From Bacillota bacterium (GTDB taxonomy: Bacteria > Bacillota > Clostridia > Oscillospirales > Ruminococcaceae), in the NCBI GenBank assembly GCA_023413185.1, contig JAEZQD010000090.1, forward strand, positions 1 to 17,605: a DNA stretch of 17,605 bases, read 5' to 3'. A model generated the notes under the pieces. The model ran no database searches. It was given only the letters and a program-made list of their open reading frames with translations, and was not told the origin of the DNA. Below, piece after piece: positions 1 to 6,429 of the stretch. The translations under genes and the position numbers were made by a program. Position 1 is the first letter of the stretch, and the number at the start of each line of letters is the position of its first letter.

Positions 1-14
1 TGGAGACAAAGGCT

Positions 15-1121
15 ATGACTGAAGTACTTAACTTTCCCGGTTTGGGGCTTTCGTTTACCCTAAACCGAGTGGCATTTCAAATTGGCCCGTTTACGGTATA
101 CTGGTATGGCATTCTGATTGCGATAGGCGTGGCGCTTGCGCTGACCTACGCGTTGACCCGCGCAAGAAAATCCGGCGTACATCCCGACCGCTTTATCGAT
201 GTAATAATGGGTGGCTTTGTGGGCGGTATCGTCGGCGCGCGCCTGTACTACGTCGTATTTGAGTGGAGCTACTACAAGGATAACCTCGGCGAGATCTTTA
301 AGGTCTGGAACGGGGGTCTTGGCATCTACGGCGGACTCATTGGCGCACTGCTGGCAGCCTACCTAATCTGCAAACTGCGCAAGGTGAAGGTTCTGCCGGT
401 GTTTGACCTTGCCGCCATGGGCTTCTTAATCGGGCAGAGCATCGGTCGCTGGGGCAACTTCGTCAACGTCGAGGCGTTTGGCGGCAACACCAACCTGCCG
501 TGGGGCATGACCAGCGAGCGCATTATGTACTACCTGCTTGCGAATGTGGATAAGCTGCAGGCGCAGGGCATGAATATCGTCGTAAACGACCCCGTACACC
601 CCACCTTCCTGTATGAATCGCTGTGGTGCGCGTTGGGCTTTGTGCTGCTGAATTTCTTCTTTAAGCGCCGCCGTTATGACGGCGAGATCTTCTTGCTATA
701 CACCGCATGGTACGGCTTCGGGCGCTTCTTTATCGAAGGACTGCGTACCGACAGTCTGGTTATCGGCGCGGTGCGTGTTTCGCAGGTGCTTGCCGCCGTG
801 CTGATGTTTGCGGCTATTATCGTTGAGATTGTACTGCGCTACCGCATTGCCTCCGAGCACGACCCCGAGTACCTCAAGCCCTACGGTCAGACCGCTGAGA
901 GCGCATTGATGCTCGATGAGATTGACCAGCAGTTACTAAACAAGGGCAAAAAGGCTTCGACCGAGCAGGCAAAGACCGAAGGCGACGAGACTATCGAAAC
1001 CGATGGAGAGGCTATGACCGACGAGACCGAGGGCGAAGCACCCGAAACCCCAGCCGAGCAGTCGGACGAGACCCAAGCAGCTGATGCCTTGGAAGAGCCG
1101 GAAGAAACCGAAGAGAAGTAA
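15..1121 (+). CDS. lgt: Prolipoprotein diacylglyceryl transferase with acidic C-terminal tail
   Basis: Lgt transfers diacylglycerol from phosphatidylglycerol to the lipobox cysteine of prolipoproteins in the cytoplasmic membrane, the first step of lipoprotein maturation. Seen: several hydrophobic segments; the Lgt signature GRWGNFVNVE at residues 144-153, with the conserved Arg145, Asn151 and Glu153; HPTFLYES at about 195-202; and YGFGRFFIEGLR at 233-244, with the second essential Arg (237). The GGL-x-x-GG loop (100-107) has Tyr where Escherichia coli has His, as I recall is common in Clostridia. A GGAGA site sits 7 bases before the ATG. At 368 residues it is about 90 longer than usual. The extra part (about 280-368) is hydrophilic and rich in Glu, Thr and Asp, probably disordered. 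The solute-binding lipoprotein encoded at 12039 is a likely substrate. The function call is secure; the tail's role is unknown. Confidence 0.96.
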   Translation: MTEVLNFPGLGLSFTLNRVAFQIGPFTVYWYGILIAIGVALALTYALTRARKSGVHPDRFIDVIMGGFVGGIVGARLYYVVFEWSYYKDNLGEIFKVWNGGLGIYGGLIGALLAAYLICKLRKVKVLPVFDLAAMGFLIGQSIGRWGNFVNVEAFGGNTNLPWGMTSERIMYYLLANVDKLQAQGMNIVVNDPVHPTFLYESLWCALGFVLLNFFFKRRRYDGEIFLLYTAWYGFGRFFIEGLRTDSLVIGAVRVSQVLAAVLMFAAIIVEIVLRYRIASEHDPEYLKPYGQTAESALMLDEIDQQLLNKGKKASTEQAKTEGDETIETDGEAMTDETEGEAPETPAEQSDETQAADALEEPEETEEK

Positions 1122-1134
1122 TTGAATCGTTTCA

Positions 1135-1179
1135 ATGCAGACCGTGTGCGCCTTTGCATACGGCCTGCATTCGATTTTT
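1135..1179 (+). terminator. Hairpin plus T-run between lgt and folD
   Basis: ATGCAGACCGT (1135-1145) pairs with ACGGCCTGCAT (1160-1170) with one mismatch, and the inner GTGC/GCAT extends the stem. TTTTT follows at 1175-1179. The shape is that of an intrinsic terminator or attenuator after lgt. It lies only about 25 bases before the folD start, so partial readthrough into folD is plausible. No separate folD promoter is evident after it. Confidence 0.45.
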
Positions 1180-1204
1180 GTACAAAGGTGAGGAGAAGAT
1201 GGGT

Positions 1205-2053
1205 ATGGCAAAACATATTGACGGCAAGGCCGTTAGCATGCTTGTGAAGGCGGAGGTTGCCGCCGAGGTAAAACAGCTGGGGGAACAGGGCATCGCCGTA
1301 GGGCTTGCGGTTGTTATTGTGGGCAACAACAGCGCCTCGCGCGTCTATGTCAACAACAAAAAGAAGGCGTGCGCCGAGGCGGGCATCCTCTCGCTTGAGT
1401 ACGCACTGGACGAACAGACCACGCAGGACGAGCTGCTCGCTCTGATATCTGAACTTAACACCCGCAGGGACATCAACGGCATCCTGGTTCAGTTGCCGCT
1501 GCCTGCGCACATCGATGAGAAAACGGTCATAGACGCAATCTCCCCGCTTAAGGACGTGGATGCATTCCACCCGGTTAACGTGGGCAAGATTATGATAGGT
1601 GATTATGACTTTTTGCCCTGCACCCCTGCGGGCATTATTGAGCTGCTGGACCGATCGGACATCGACCTTTCGGGCAAGGAGTGTGTGGTTATCGGGCGCA
1701 GTAACATCGTCGGCAAGCCCATGTCCATGCTGCTGCTGCACCGCAACGCGACGGTGACCGTCTGCCATTCAAGAACCCGCGACCTTGCATCGGTTACCCG
1801 CCGCGCGGATGTGCTGGTGGTTGCCATCGGCAGGGCAAAGTTTGTCACCGCCGACATGGTAAAACCCGGCGCGGTGGTTATCGACGTGGGCATGAACCGC
1901 GACGAAAACGGCAAGCTGTGCGGAGATGTGGACTTTGATTCGGTCAGCGAAACAGCGGGCATGATTACCCCCGTGCCCGGCGGCGTGGGACCCATGACCA
2001 TCGCGACACTGCTCAAAAACACCGTATCGGCTGCCAAGCTGCAAAACGCTTAA
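1205..2053 (+). CDS. folD: Bifunctional methylenetetrahydrofolate dehydrogenase/cyclohydrolase
   Basis: FolD interconverts 5,10-methylene-, 5,10-methenyl- and 10-formyl-tetrahydrofolate in the cytoplasm, using NADP, for purine and formyl-methionine synthesis. Seen: the catalytic-site YVNNKKKA (Tyr48, Lys52), HPVNVGK, PCTPAGI, the Rossmann motif GRSNIVGKP (about 164-172), CHSRT, and the C-terminal PGGVGPMT (258-265). The start at ATG 1205 gives 282 residues, close to the usual length (about 283), with AGGAG 9 bases upstream. ATG 1199 is also possible, served by AAAGGTG. A longer in-frame reading from 1154 runs through the upstream hairpin and adds nonconserved residues, so I reject it. It lies 83 bases after lgt on the same strand. 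Confidence 0.96.
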   Translation: MAKHIDGKAVSMLVKAEVAAEVKQLGEQGIAVGLAVVIVGNNSASRVYVNNKKKACAEAGILSLEYALDEQTTQDELLALISELNTRRDINGILVQLPLPAHIDEKTVIDAISPLKDVDAFHPVNVGKIMIGDYDFLPCTPAGIIELLDRSDIDLSGKECVVIGRSNIVGKPMSMLLLHRNATVTVCHSRTRDLASVTRRADVLVVAIGRAKFVTADMVKPGAVVIDVGMNRDENGKLCGDVDFDSVSETAGMITPVPGGVGPMTIATLLKNTVSAAKLQNA

Positions 2054-2081
2054 CCAACAGCGAAAATGCACCAATGAGCGG

Positions 2082-2110
2082 TTGACTAATTTGACAAACT
2101 GTGATAATAT
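2082..2110 (+). promoter_or_regulatory. Sigma-A promoter of rplU operon
   Basis: TTGACT (2082-2087), a 17-base spacer, then TAATAT (2105-2110): five of six matches in each box at ideal spacing. Predicted transcription starts near 2117, just where the structured L21 leader begins. Confidence 0.85.
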
Positions 2111-2116
2111 GTTTAA

Positions 2117-2190
2117 TGCCGCATGCTGCGGGCTTTTAAGCGGGGTTACCCCGCCTGACGGCAGCGAGTTTAATAAAAAAGGCAGGTGCC
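2117..2190 (+). promoter_or_regulatory. Structured 5' leader of rplU (ribosomal L21 leader-like)
   Basis: The untranslated leader holds two hairpins: CCGCA/TGCGG (2119-2123 with 2127-2131) and a perfect GCGGGG-TTA-CCCCGC (2140-2154). TGCCG (2117-2121) could alternatively pair with CGGCA (2159-2163) to enclose the second. An A/T-rich AGTTTAATAAAAAA stretch then leads to the ribosome binding site. Firmicute rplU mRNAs commonly carry an L21 leader thought to mediate autogenous control by the r-protein. Assignment rests on position and shape; a covariance-model search was not possible. Confidence 0.6.
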
Positions 2191-2197
2191 TCCATTA

Positions 2198-2509
2198 ATG
2201 TACGCAATTATTGAGACCGGCGGAAAACAGTACAAGGTTTCTCAGGGCGATGTACTTTATATCGAAAAGCTGACTGTTTCGGCTGACGAAACAGTGACCT
2301 TTGATAAGGTTATCGCAGTATCCGACGACAACGGCGCTAAGTTTGGCAACCCCACCGTAGCGGGTGCTACCGTAACCGCAAAGGTTCTTAAAAACGGCAA
2401 GGCAAAGAAGATTACGGTGTTTACCTACAAGGCGAAAAAGGGCGAGAAGCGCAAGATGGGTCACAGACAGCCCTACACCAAGGTGCAGATTGAGACAATC
2501 ACCGCGTAA
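2198..2509 (+). CDS. rplU: 50S ribosomal protein L21
   Basis: L21 is a 23S rRNA-binding protein of the large ribosomal subunit. Seen: the N-terminal MYAIIETGGKQYKVSQGD and the C-terminal KAKKGEKRKMGHRQPYTKVQI, both diagnostic of L21, in 103 residues (family about 102-104). The start is ATG 2198, with AGGTG 9 bases upstream; an upstream in-frame GTG (2186) overlaps the ribosome binding site and is rejected. It is the first gene of the rplU-prp-rpmA operon conserved in Firmicutes and is transcribed from the promoter at 2082-2110. Confidence 0.98.
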   Translation: MYAIIETGGKQYKVSQGDVLYIEKLTVSADETVTFDKVIAVSDDNGAKFGNPTVAGATVTAKVLKNGKAKKITVFTYKAKKGEKRKMGHRQPYTKVQIETITA

Positions 2510-2525
2510 GCTTGTTTGGCACGAC

Positions 2526-2542
2526 GCCTTTACCCAAAAGGC
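2526..2542 (+). other. Small hairpin between rplU and prp
   Basis: GCCTTT (2526-2531) pairs perfectly with AAAGGC (2537-2542) around a five-base loop. No T-run follows, so it is not a terminator. It may serve mRNA processing or set the relative expression of the low-abundance protease Prp against L21. Confidence 0.35.
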
Positions 2543-2560
2543 TTAAGGTGGTAATTTGAT

Positions 2561-2875
2561 ATGATTACTGCAAGGTTTGCAAAAGACAGCGGCGGCTATC
2601 GGTCGTTTACGGTATCGGGGCACGCGGGCTGCGAGCAGTATGGCTTTGATGTTGCGTGTGCCGCGGTTTCCTCGGCGGTACAGCTTACGGCAAACGGCAT
2701 TACCGAGATTGCCGGCATAAAGGCGCAGGTACAGGTCGAGGGCGACACCATCGGGGTAACACTCCCCGAGGGCGAGCCGGACGAAAGCGTTAACGTGCTC
2801 ATCGGCGCGCTTCACCTTCATCTAAACCTGCTAAGCGAGGAATACCAAAACGCGATAATCGTGATCACCGAGTAA
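2561..2875 (+). CDS. prp: Ribosomal-processing cysteine protease Prp
   Basis: Prp (YsxB family) removes the N-terminal leader of ribosomal protein L27 in Firmicutes and related phyla, an essential step in 50S assembly because the leader would reach the peptidyl transferase centre. Seen: the catalytic pair His21 (in SGHAG) and Cys33 (in DVACAAVS), 12 residues apart as in the Staphylococcus aureus enzyme. Length is 104 residues, normal for the family. AAGGTGG lies about 9 bases before the ATG. It sits between rplU and its substrate gene rpmA, whose product carries the matching cleavage motif. Confidence 0.95.
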   Translation: MITARFAKDSGGYRSFTVSGHAGCEQYGFDVACAAVSSAVQLTANGITEIAGIKAQVQVEGDTIGVTLPEGEPDESVNVLIGALHLHLNLLSEEYQNAIIVITE

Positions 2876-2902
2876 ACAAAATACAGGTTAGGTTTTGTGC
2901 TG

Positions 2903-2939
2903 TTCAACCAAAGGTTGAATCTGTGGCAAAAAAGCCGCA
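2903..2939 (+). promoter_or_regulatory. Two tandem stem-loops before rpmA
   Basis: TTCAACC-AAA-GGTTGAA (2903-2919) is a perfect 7-bp hairpin. It is followed at once by TGTGGC-AAAAAA-GCCGCA (2922-2939, one G-U pair). A TCCTCC (2951-2956) just downstream could pair with the GGAAAGGA ribosome binding site of rpmA. The set looks like a translational or processing control element; no known RNA family is assigned. Confidence 0.4.
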
Positions 2940-2979
2940 CAATTACCCGATCCTCCATAGGAAAGGAATGGTCAACGTT

Positions 2980-3264
2980 ATGATTAAAATCAGTATGCAG
3001 TTTTTTGCGCATAAAAAGGGAATGGGATCGACCAAGAACGGTCGTGATTCCGAGTCCAAGCGTCTTGGCGTAAAGCGTGCAGATGGTCAGTTTGTACTCG
3101 CGGGCAACATCCTTGTTCGCCAGCGCGGCACCCATATCCATCCCGGCGAGAACGTGGGCATCGGCTCTGACGACACCCTGTTCGCAAAAGCAAACGGCAA
3201 AGTGAAGTTCGAGCGTATGGGCAAAGACCGCAAGAAGGTCAGCGTTTACGCAGTCGAGCAATAA
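2980..3264 (+). CDS. rpmA: 50S ribosomal protein L27 with cleavable leader
   Basis: L27 reaches toward the peptidyl transferase centre of the 50S subunit. Seen: HKKGMGSTKNGRDSESKRLG, the family hallmark, and 94 residues in all. The first nine residues, MIKISMQFF, followed by Ala-His-Lys-Lys, are the Firmicute leader cut by Prp after the second Phe. The usual Leu at the start of LQFF is Met here. Start ATG 2980 is chosen because it gives the conserved leader. The in-frame ATG at 2968 and GTG at 2923 would extend it and run into the hairpins upstream. The ribosome binding site GGAAAGGA is about 12 bases away, rather far. Confidence 0.97.
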   Translation: MIKISMQFFAHKKGMGSTKNGRDSESKRLGVKRADGQFVLAGNILVRQRGTHIHPGENVGIGSDDTLFAKANGKVKFERMGKDRKKVSVYAVEQ

Positions 3265-3323
3265 TCTGTTGCGCAATGGTTTTTGTGCGTCTCGGGTTTT
3301 CCGAGCGCCTGTGTTTGATCTGC

Positions 3324-3356
3324 AAAAATCCCGAGCCGCATCGCTCGGGATTTTTT
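3324..3356 (+). terminator. Intrinsic terminator after rpmA
   Basis: AAAAATCCCGAG (3324-3335) pairs perfectly with CTCGGGATTTTT (3344-3355) around an eight-base loop, ending in six T. It closes the rplU-prp-rpmA unit. A short CTCGG/CCGAG hairpin (3291-3305) lies just upstream, and its first arm could also pair with CCCGAG of the terminator. Confidence 0.92.
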
Positions 3357-3403
3357 GACTGTTTCGCCCGATTGGTTTTTTTTACATCGCGGGAGGGGCA
3401 TAC

Positions 3404-3431
3404 TTTAAGTATCGGCAGATTAACTTATAAT
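3404..3431 (+). promoter_or_regulatory. Possible promoter of obgE-mrnC
   Basis: A perfect TATAAT lies at 3426-3431. The best -35 is a poor TTTAAG at 3404-3409 (16-base spacer). Transcription would start near 3438, giving a leader of about 100 bases before the obgE ATG at 3538. The leader holds a hairpin (AAAGCC 3453-3458 with GGCTTT 3478-3483, plus an inner AGC/GCT). Confidence 0.5.
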
Positions 3432-3537
3432 GACTGCCAAAAAGCTTCGTAAAAGCCATGAACGCAAGCTGTTGCTCGGCTTTATTGGTACATTATTACG
3501 TTGGTTTGCTATGAAAAAGAACAGGGGGCTTGCAGCA

Positions 3538-4806
3538 ATGTTCATCGATAAAGCAAGAATTAGCGTGCGTGCGGGAGACGGCGGAAACGGTGCCGTGTCC
3601 TTCCACCGCGAAAAGTACGTTGCGGCGGGAGGTCCCGACGGCGGCGACGGCGGCAAAGGCGGCAATATTGTGTTTGCCGCAGACAACAACCTAAACACGC
3701 TGATTGATTTTAAATATAAAAAGAACTACGTTGCGCAGAGCGGTGCACCGGGCGCCACCAAACGCTGTACCGGCAAAAGCGGCGACGACCTTGTGCTGCG
3801 CCTGCCCAAAGGCACCGTGGTTAAGGATGCCGCTACCGGACGTGTTATCGCGGACATCTCGGGCGACGAGCCGGTTGTCATCGCGCGCGGCGGCAGGGGC
3901 GGCTGGGGCAACTCGCATTTTGCGACACCAACCCGCCAGATACCGCGCTTTGCAAAGGCGGGTATTCCGGGCGAGGCGCTGGACCTTGTGCTCGAGCTCA
4001 AGCTGCTTGCCGACGTAGGGCTTGTCGGCTTTCCCAATGTGGGGAAGTCCACGCTGATTTCGATTGTGAGCAACGCAAAGCCCGAGATTGCAAACTACCA
4101 TTTTACCACACTGGTTCCGGTGCTGGGGGTTGTGCGTATCTCGGAGGGCAACTCCTTTGTTATGGCGGACATCCCGGGGCTGATTGAAGGCGCGTCCGAG
4201 GGTGTGGGGCTGGGGCATGACTTTTTGCGCCATGTCGACCGCTGCCGCTTAATTGTTCACATTGTGGATGTTTCCGGCTTTGAGGGGCGCGACCCCAAAG
4301 AGGATTATGAGAAGATCAATTACGAGCTTGCAAACTTCGATGCCGAGCTTGCCAAGCGTCCGCAGATAGTCGTCGCGAACAAATGCGACCTTGCTACCGA
4401 GGAGCAGATTGCCTCTTTCCGTGACTATATCGCGCAAAAGGGCTACCCGTTGTATGCCATCTCGGCGGCGATGAGCACCGGCATTGATGAGCTGAAGTAC
4501 GCGATTGCGGCACAGCTCAAAGAGCTTCCACCCATAAAGACCTACGAGGCGGAGCTTGCGCCCGATGTCCCGCTAGAGCAGGAGTACGCGTTTGACGTTA
4601 CCGTCAAGGACGGCGTATACCATGTTGAGAATGCACCGTGGATTGTTCGCATCCTAAACAGCTGCAACATGGATGACTACGAGTCGTTGCAGTACCTGCA
4701 GCGCATGCTAGTTGAAAAGGGCATCATCGGTCGCTTGGTTGAGATGGGCGTGGTGGAAGGCGACACCGTAAACATCTACGGCTTTGAATTTGACTATGTA
4801 GATTAA
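3538..4806 (+). CDS. obgE: Obg family GTPase (CgtA)
   Basis: Obg is an essential GTPase that binds the 50S subunit and acts in late ribosome assembly and stress signalling. Seen: the glycine-rich Obg fold (residues 1 to about 158, starting MFIDKARISVRAGDGGNG); the P-loop GFPNVGKST at 164-172; switch region YHFTTLVP; DIPGLIEGA (G3); NKCD (G4); SA (G5); and the C-terminal OCT domain ending GFEFDYVD. The start at ATG 3538 gives 422 residues (Bacillus subtilis Obg 428), with AGGGGG 9 bases upstream. The frame is open for 36 more codons back to ATG 3430, but that ATG overlaps a TATAAT box and has no ribosome binding site. It follows the L21/L27 operon, as in many Firmicutes. Confidence 0.97.
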   Translation: MFIDKARISVRAGDGGNGAVSFHREKYVAAGGPDGGDGGKGGNIVFAADNNLNTLIDFKYKKNYVAQSGAPGATKRCTGKSGDDLVLRLPKGTVVKDAATGRVIADISGDEPVVIARGGRGGWGNSHFATPTRQIPRFAKAGIPGEALDLVLELKLLADVGLVGFPNVGKSTLISIVSNAKPEIANYHFTTLVPVLGVVRISEGNSFVMADIPGLIEGASEGVGLGHDFLRHVDRCRLIVHIVDVSGFEGRDPKEDYEKINYELANFDAELAKRPQIVVANKCDLATEEQIASFRDYIAQKGYPLYAISAAMSTGIDELKYAIAAQLKELPPIKTYEAELAPDVPLEQEYAFDVTVKDGVYHVENAPWIVRILNSCNMDDYESLQYLQRMLVEKGIIGRLVEMGVVEGDTVNIYGFEFDYVD

Positions 4807-4810
4807 GCGT

Positions 4811-5260
4811 ATGCCCGCCCGCTGTTTAGAAACGGAGGAATGCAACACGCGACTTCAACTGGAAGAGAACGCAAACCCAAAACTGAAAAGCCCGTTGGCG
4901 CTTGCCTTTTTGGGCGATGCCGTGTTTGAGCTGATGGTGCGCGAGTATCTGTCCCGTCAGGGGAATATGCCCGCCCATACCCTTCATGTCAAGGCGGTGA
5001 CGATGGTTCGCTGCTCTGCCCAGGCAAAGGCGGCGGGGCTGATTGCACCGCTTTTGACCGAGGAAGAAACCGCAATCTATAAGCGCGGGCGCAATGCCAA
5101 CAGCACCACCGTTCCAAAGAACGCAACCCCTGCGGACTACCGAGCCGCCACGGGGCTGGAAACGCTGTTTGGCTATCTCCATCTCAAGGGCGAGCACGGG
5201 CGCATTCAAACCTTGTTTGATATGATCTGCGCGCAGCTTACCGAGCCGGAGCAGGCATAA
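4811..5260 (+). CDS. mrnC: Mini-ribonuclease 3
   Basis: Mini-III is a dimeric RNase III-like enzyme without a double-stranded-RNA-binding domain; it matures the ends of 23S rRNA in Firmicutes. Seen: LALAFLGDAVFELMVREYL with the catalytic Asp36 in the GDAVFE signature; the helix rich in Lys, Arg and Asn, YKRGRNANSTTVPKNA; and the conserved LETLFGYLHLKGEHGRI. Length is 149 residues, slightly longer than usual because of the N-terminus. The ATG at 4811 lies four bases after the obgE stop with no clear ribosome binding site, so translation is probably coupled to obgE. A GGAGG at 4834-4838 precedes only an out-of-frame ATG. The true start could be a later non-ATG codon. Confidence 0.93.
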   Translation: MPARCLETEECNTRLQLEENANPKLKSPLALAFLGDAVFELMVREYLSRQGNMPAHTLHVKAVTMVRCSAQAKAAGLIAPLLTEEETAIYKRGRNANSTTVPKNATPADYRAATGLETLFGYLHLKGEHGRIQTLFDMICAQLTEPEQA

Positions 5261-5296
5261 AAACACCTCTCCCTCTGAAGAATCAGGGGGAGTTTT
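5259..5296 (+). terminator. Intrinsic terminator after mrnC
   Basis: CTCCCTCTGA (5269-5278) pairs with TCAGGGGGAG (5283-5292) through a four-base loop with one G-U pair. It is preceded by an A-run and followed by TTTT (5293-5296). It ends the obgE-mrnC unit. Confidence 0.88.
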
Positions 5297-5323
5297 CGCG
5301 TTTAGCCATTTTTAGTAAAAGGA

Positions 5324-5352
5324 TAGACAAAATCTGCAAAACACTATATAAT
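5324..5352 (+). promoter_or_regulatory. Promoter of the TIM-barrel isomerase gene
   Basis: TAGACA (5324-5329), 17-base spacer, TATAAT (5347-5352): eleven of twelve consensus positions. Predicted start near 5359, giving a leader of about 80 bases that contains the inverted repeat described separately. Confidence 0.87.
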
Positions 5353-5364
5353 GGAACTAAGTCA

Positions 5365-5420
5365 GACACAACCCGGCAAATATCGCAATATATTGATGTG
5401 CAAATGCTACTGGTTGTGTC
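5365..5420 (+). repeat. Inverted repeat in isomerase leader
   Basis: GACACAACC (5365-5373) and GGTTGTGTC (5412-5420) are perfect 9-bp inverted arms. Between them lie a 10-bp palindrome, CAATATATTG (5386-5395), and two direct copies of GCAAAT (5376-5381, 5400-5405). All of it is inside the predicted mRNA leader and ends 10 bases before the ribosome binding site. It could be a long-range RNA stem or paired operator half-sites. Confidence 0.6.
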
Positions 5421-5440
5421 ATGGATGAAAGAGGAACCCG

Positions 5441-6253
5441 ATGGAGTTTGGATTATCTACAGCCTGCCTGTACCCGCAGGAAACCGAAACAACACTGGCA
5501 TATTACTGCAAAAAGCAGGTTGAGATATGCGAGTTGTTCATTAACACCTACTCGGAGCTTGCGCCCGCGTATATCGATAACCTGCGCAGGATGTGCCAAG
5601 ACGCAGGGTTGCGGGTGGTCTCCGTTCATCCGTTTACCAGCGGGTTTGAGCCGTTTATGATGTTTACCGATTACGAGCGTCGTTTCGAGGACTTTTTAGA
5701 GCTGCACAGACAGTATTTTGAGGCGTGCGCAACCCTTGGCGCCACGGTGTTTGTTCTGCACGGTGATAGAAGACAAAGTGTTTGCCCCGACGAGCGGTAT
5801 TTTCAGCGCTATGGTCGGTTGCGCGAATTGGGTAAACGCTACGGGGTAAGGGTTGCGCAAGAAAATGTGGTGCGCTGCCGCTCTCACTCAGCCGAGTTTA
5901 TTCAGGCCATGCGCCGCGCGCTCATGGATGACGTAAGCTTTGTGCTCGATATCAAACAGGCGGTGCGCACGCAGCAGGATGTGTTTGCGATGATAGAAGC
6001 GATGGGCGAGTGTCTCGTTCATGTGCATCTGAGCGACCACAGCGAGCGTGCAGACTGCCTGCCCATAGGAGAGGGGACGCTAAATATCAGCAAGCTGTTT
6101 TCCGCTTTGGGCACGGTGGGGTTTGACGGCAGTGTGATCCTTGAGCTATACAGGGAGAACTTTAACGAACCAGACGAGCTGTTTACTTCACTGTCCGCCC
6201 TGAAATCGATTGTGCAATCAGCCAAAGGAAACGGGCTAATCCGACAGGGATAA
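5441..6253 (+). CDS. Sugar phosphate isomerase/epimerase-like TIM-barrel protein
   Basis: This belongs to the xylose isomerase-like TIM barrel (AP endonuclease family 2) superfamily, cytoplasmic enzymes that usually isomerise or epimerise sugars or inositol derivatives with a divalent metal. Seen: N-terminal MEFGLST strand; VLHGD near 106-109; and the expected metal-site residues in order: Glu141 (AQENV), Asp170 (VLDIKQA), His196 (HVHLSDH) and Glu235 (ILELYREN). IGEGTLN is the usual loop before the last helix. Length is 270 residues, normal. GAGGA lies 5 bases before the ATG. It is a single-gene unit with a consensus promoter and a repeat-rich leader. The substrate cannot be told from the sequence, and no sugar-pathway genes flank it. 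Confidence 0.85.
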   Translation: MEFGLSTACLYPQETETTLAYYCKKQVEICELFINTYSELAPAYIDNLRRMCQDAGLRVVSVHPFTSGFEPFMMFTDYERRFEDFLELHRQYFEACATLGATVFVLHGDRRQSVCPDERYFQRYGRLRELGKRYGVRVAQENVVRCRSHSAEFIQAMRRALMDDVSFVLDIKQAVRTQQDVFAMIEAMGECLVHVHLSDHSERADCLPIGEGTLNISKLFSALGTVGFDGSVILELYRENFNEPDELFTSLSALKSIVQSAKGNGLIRQG

Positions 6254-6373
6254 ACCGGCTAATTAACATAACAACAAGAAAAAGCGCTTTTCACGCGTGC
6301 TTCTGTAATGACGGTGTCGAACTATAACGTATCATGTGTTATGAATTTTCTTCCAATCACTCCGTGTTTTTTG

Positions 6374-6379
6374 TACAAT
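6374..6379 (+). promoter_or_regulatory. Possible -10 box for the DUF6514 gene
   Basis: TACAAT (6374-6379) matches five of six bases. The -35 at ideal spacing, TTCCAA (6351-6356), is poor, three of six. Transcription would begin around 6386, inside the palindrome at 6384-6399. Confidence 0.45.
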
Positions 6380-6383
6380 TATG

Positions 6384-6399
6384 TTGTTTCGCGAAACAA
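6384..6399. promoter_or_regulatory. Perfect 16-bp palindrome, candidate operator
   Basis: TTGTTTCGCGAAACAA is a perfect palindrome lying over the predicted transcription start, between the -10 box and the ribosome binding site of the DUF6514 gene. The position is ideal for a dimeric repressor. The repressor is not encoded beside it and is unknown. Confidence 0.6.
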
Positions 6400-6429
6400 G
6401 GAGTGTAAATTTGGAAGGAGATTAAAGAC

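Noticed and set aside
887..1768. Long minus-strand open frame across lgt and folD
   Set aside because: It is the antisense of two clearly conserved genes and its protein has low-complexity, Ser-rich ends typical of shadow frames.
6280..6291. AAAAGCGCTTTT as a terminator after the isomerase gene
   Set aside because: It is a short palindrome without a loop or a following T-run, too weak to call.
6384..6399. parS site for ParB
   Set aside because: The half-sites TGTTTC and GAAACA fit, but parS has four bases between them (ACGT) and this palindrome has two.
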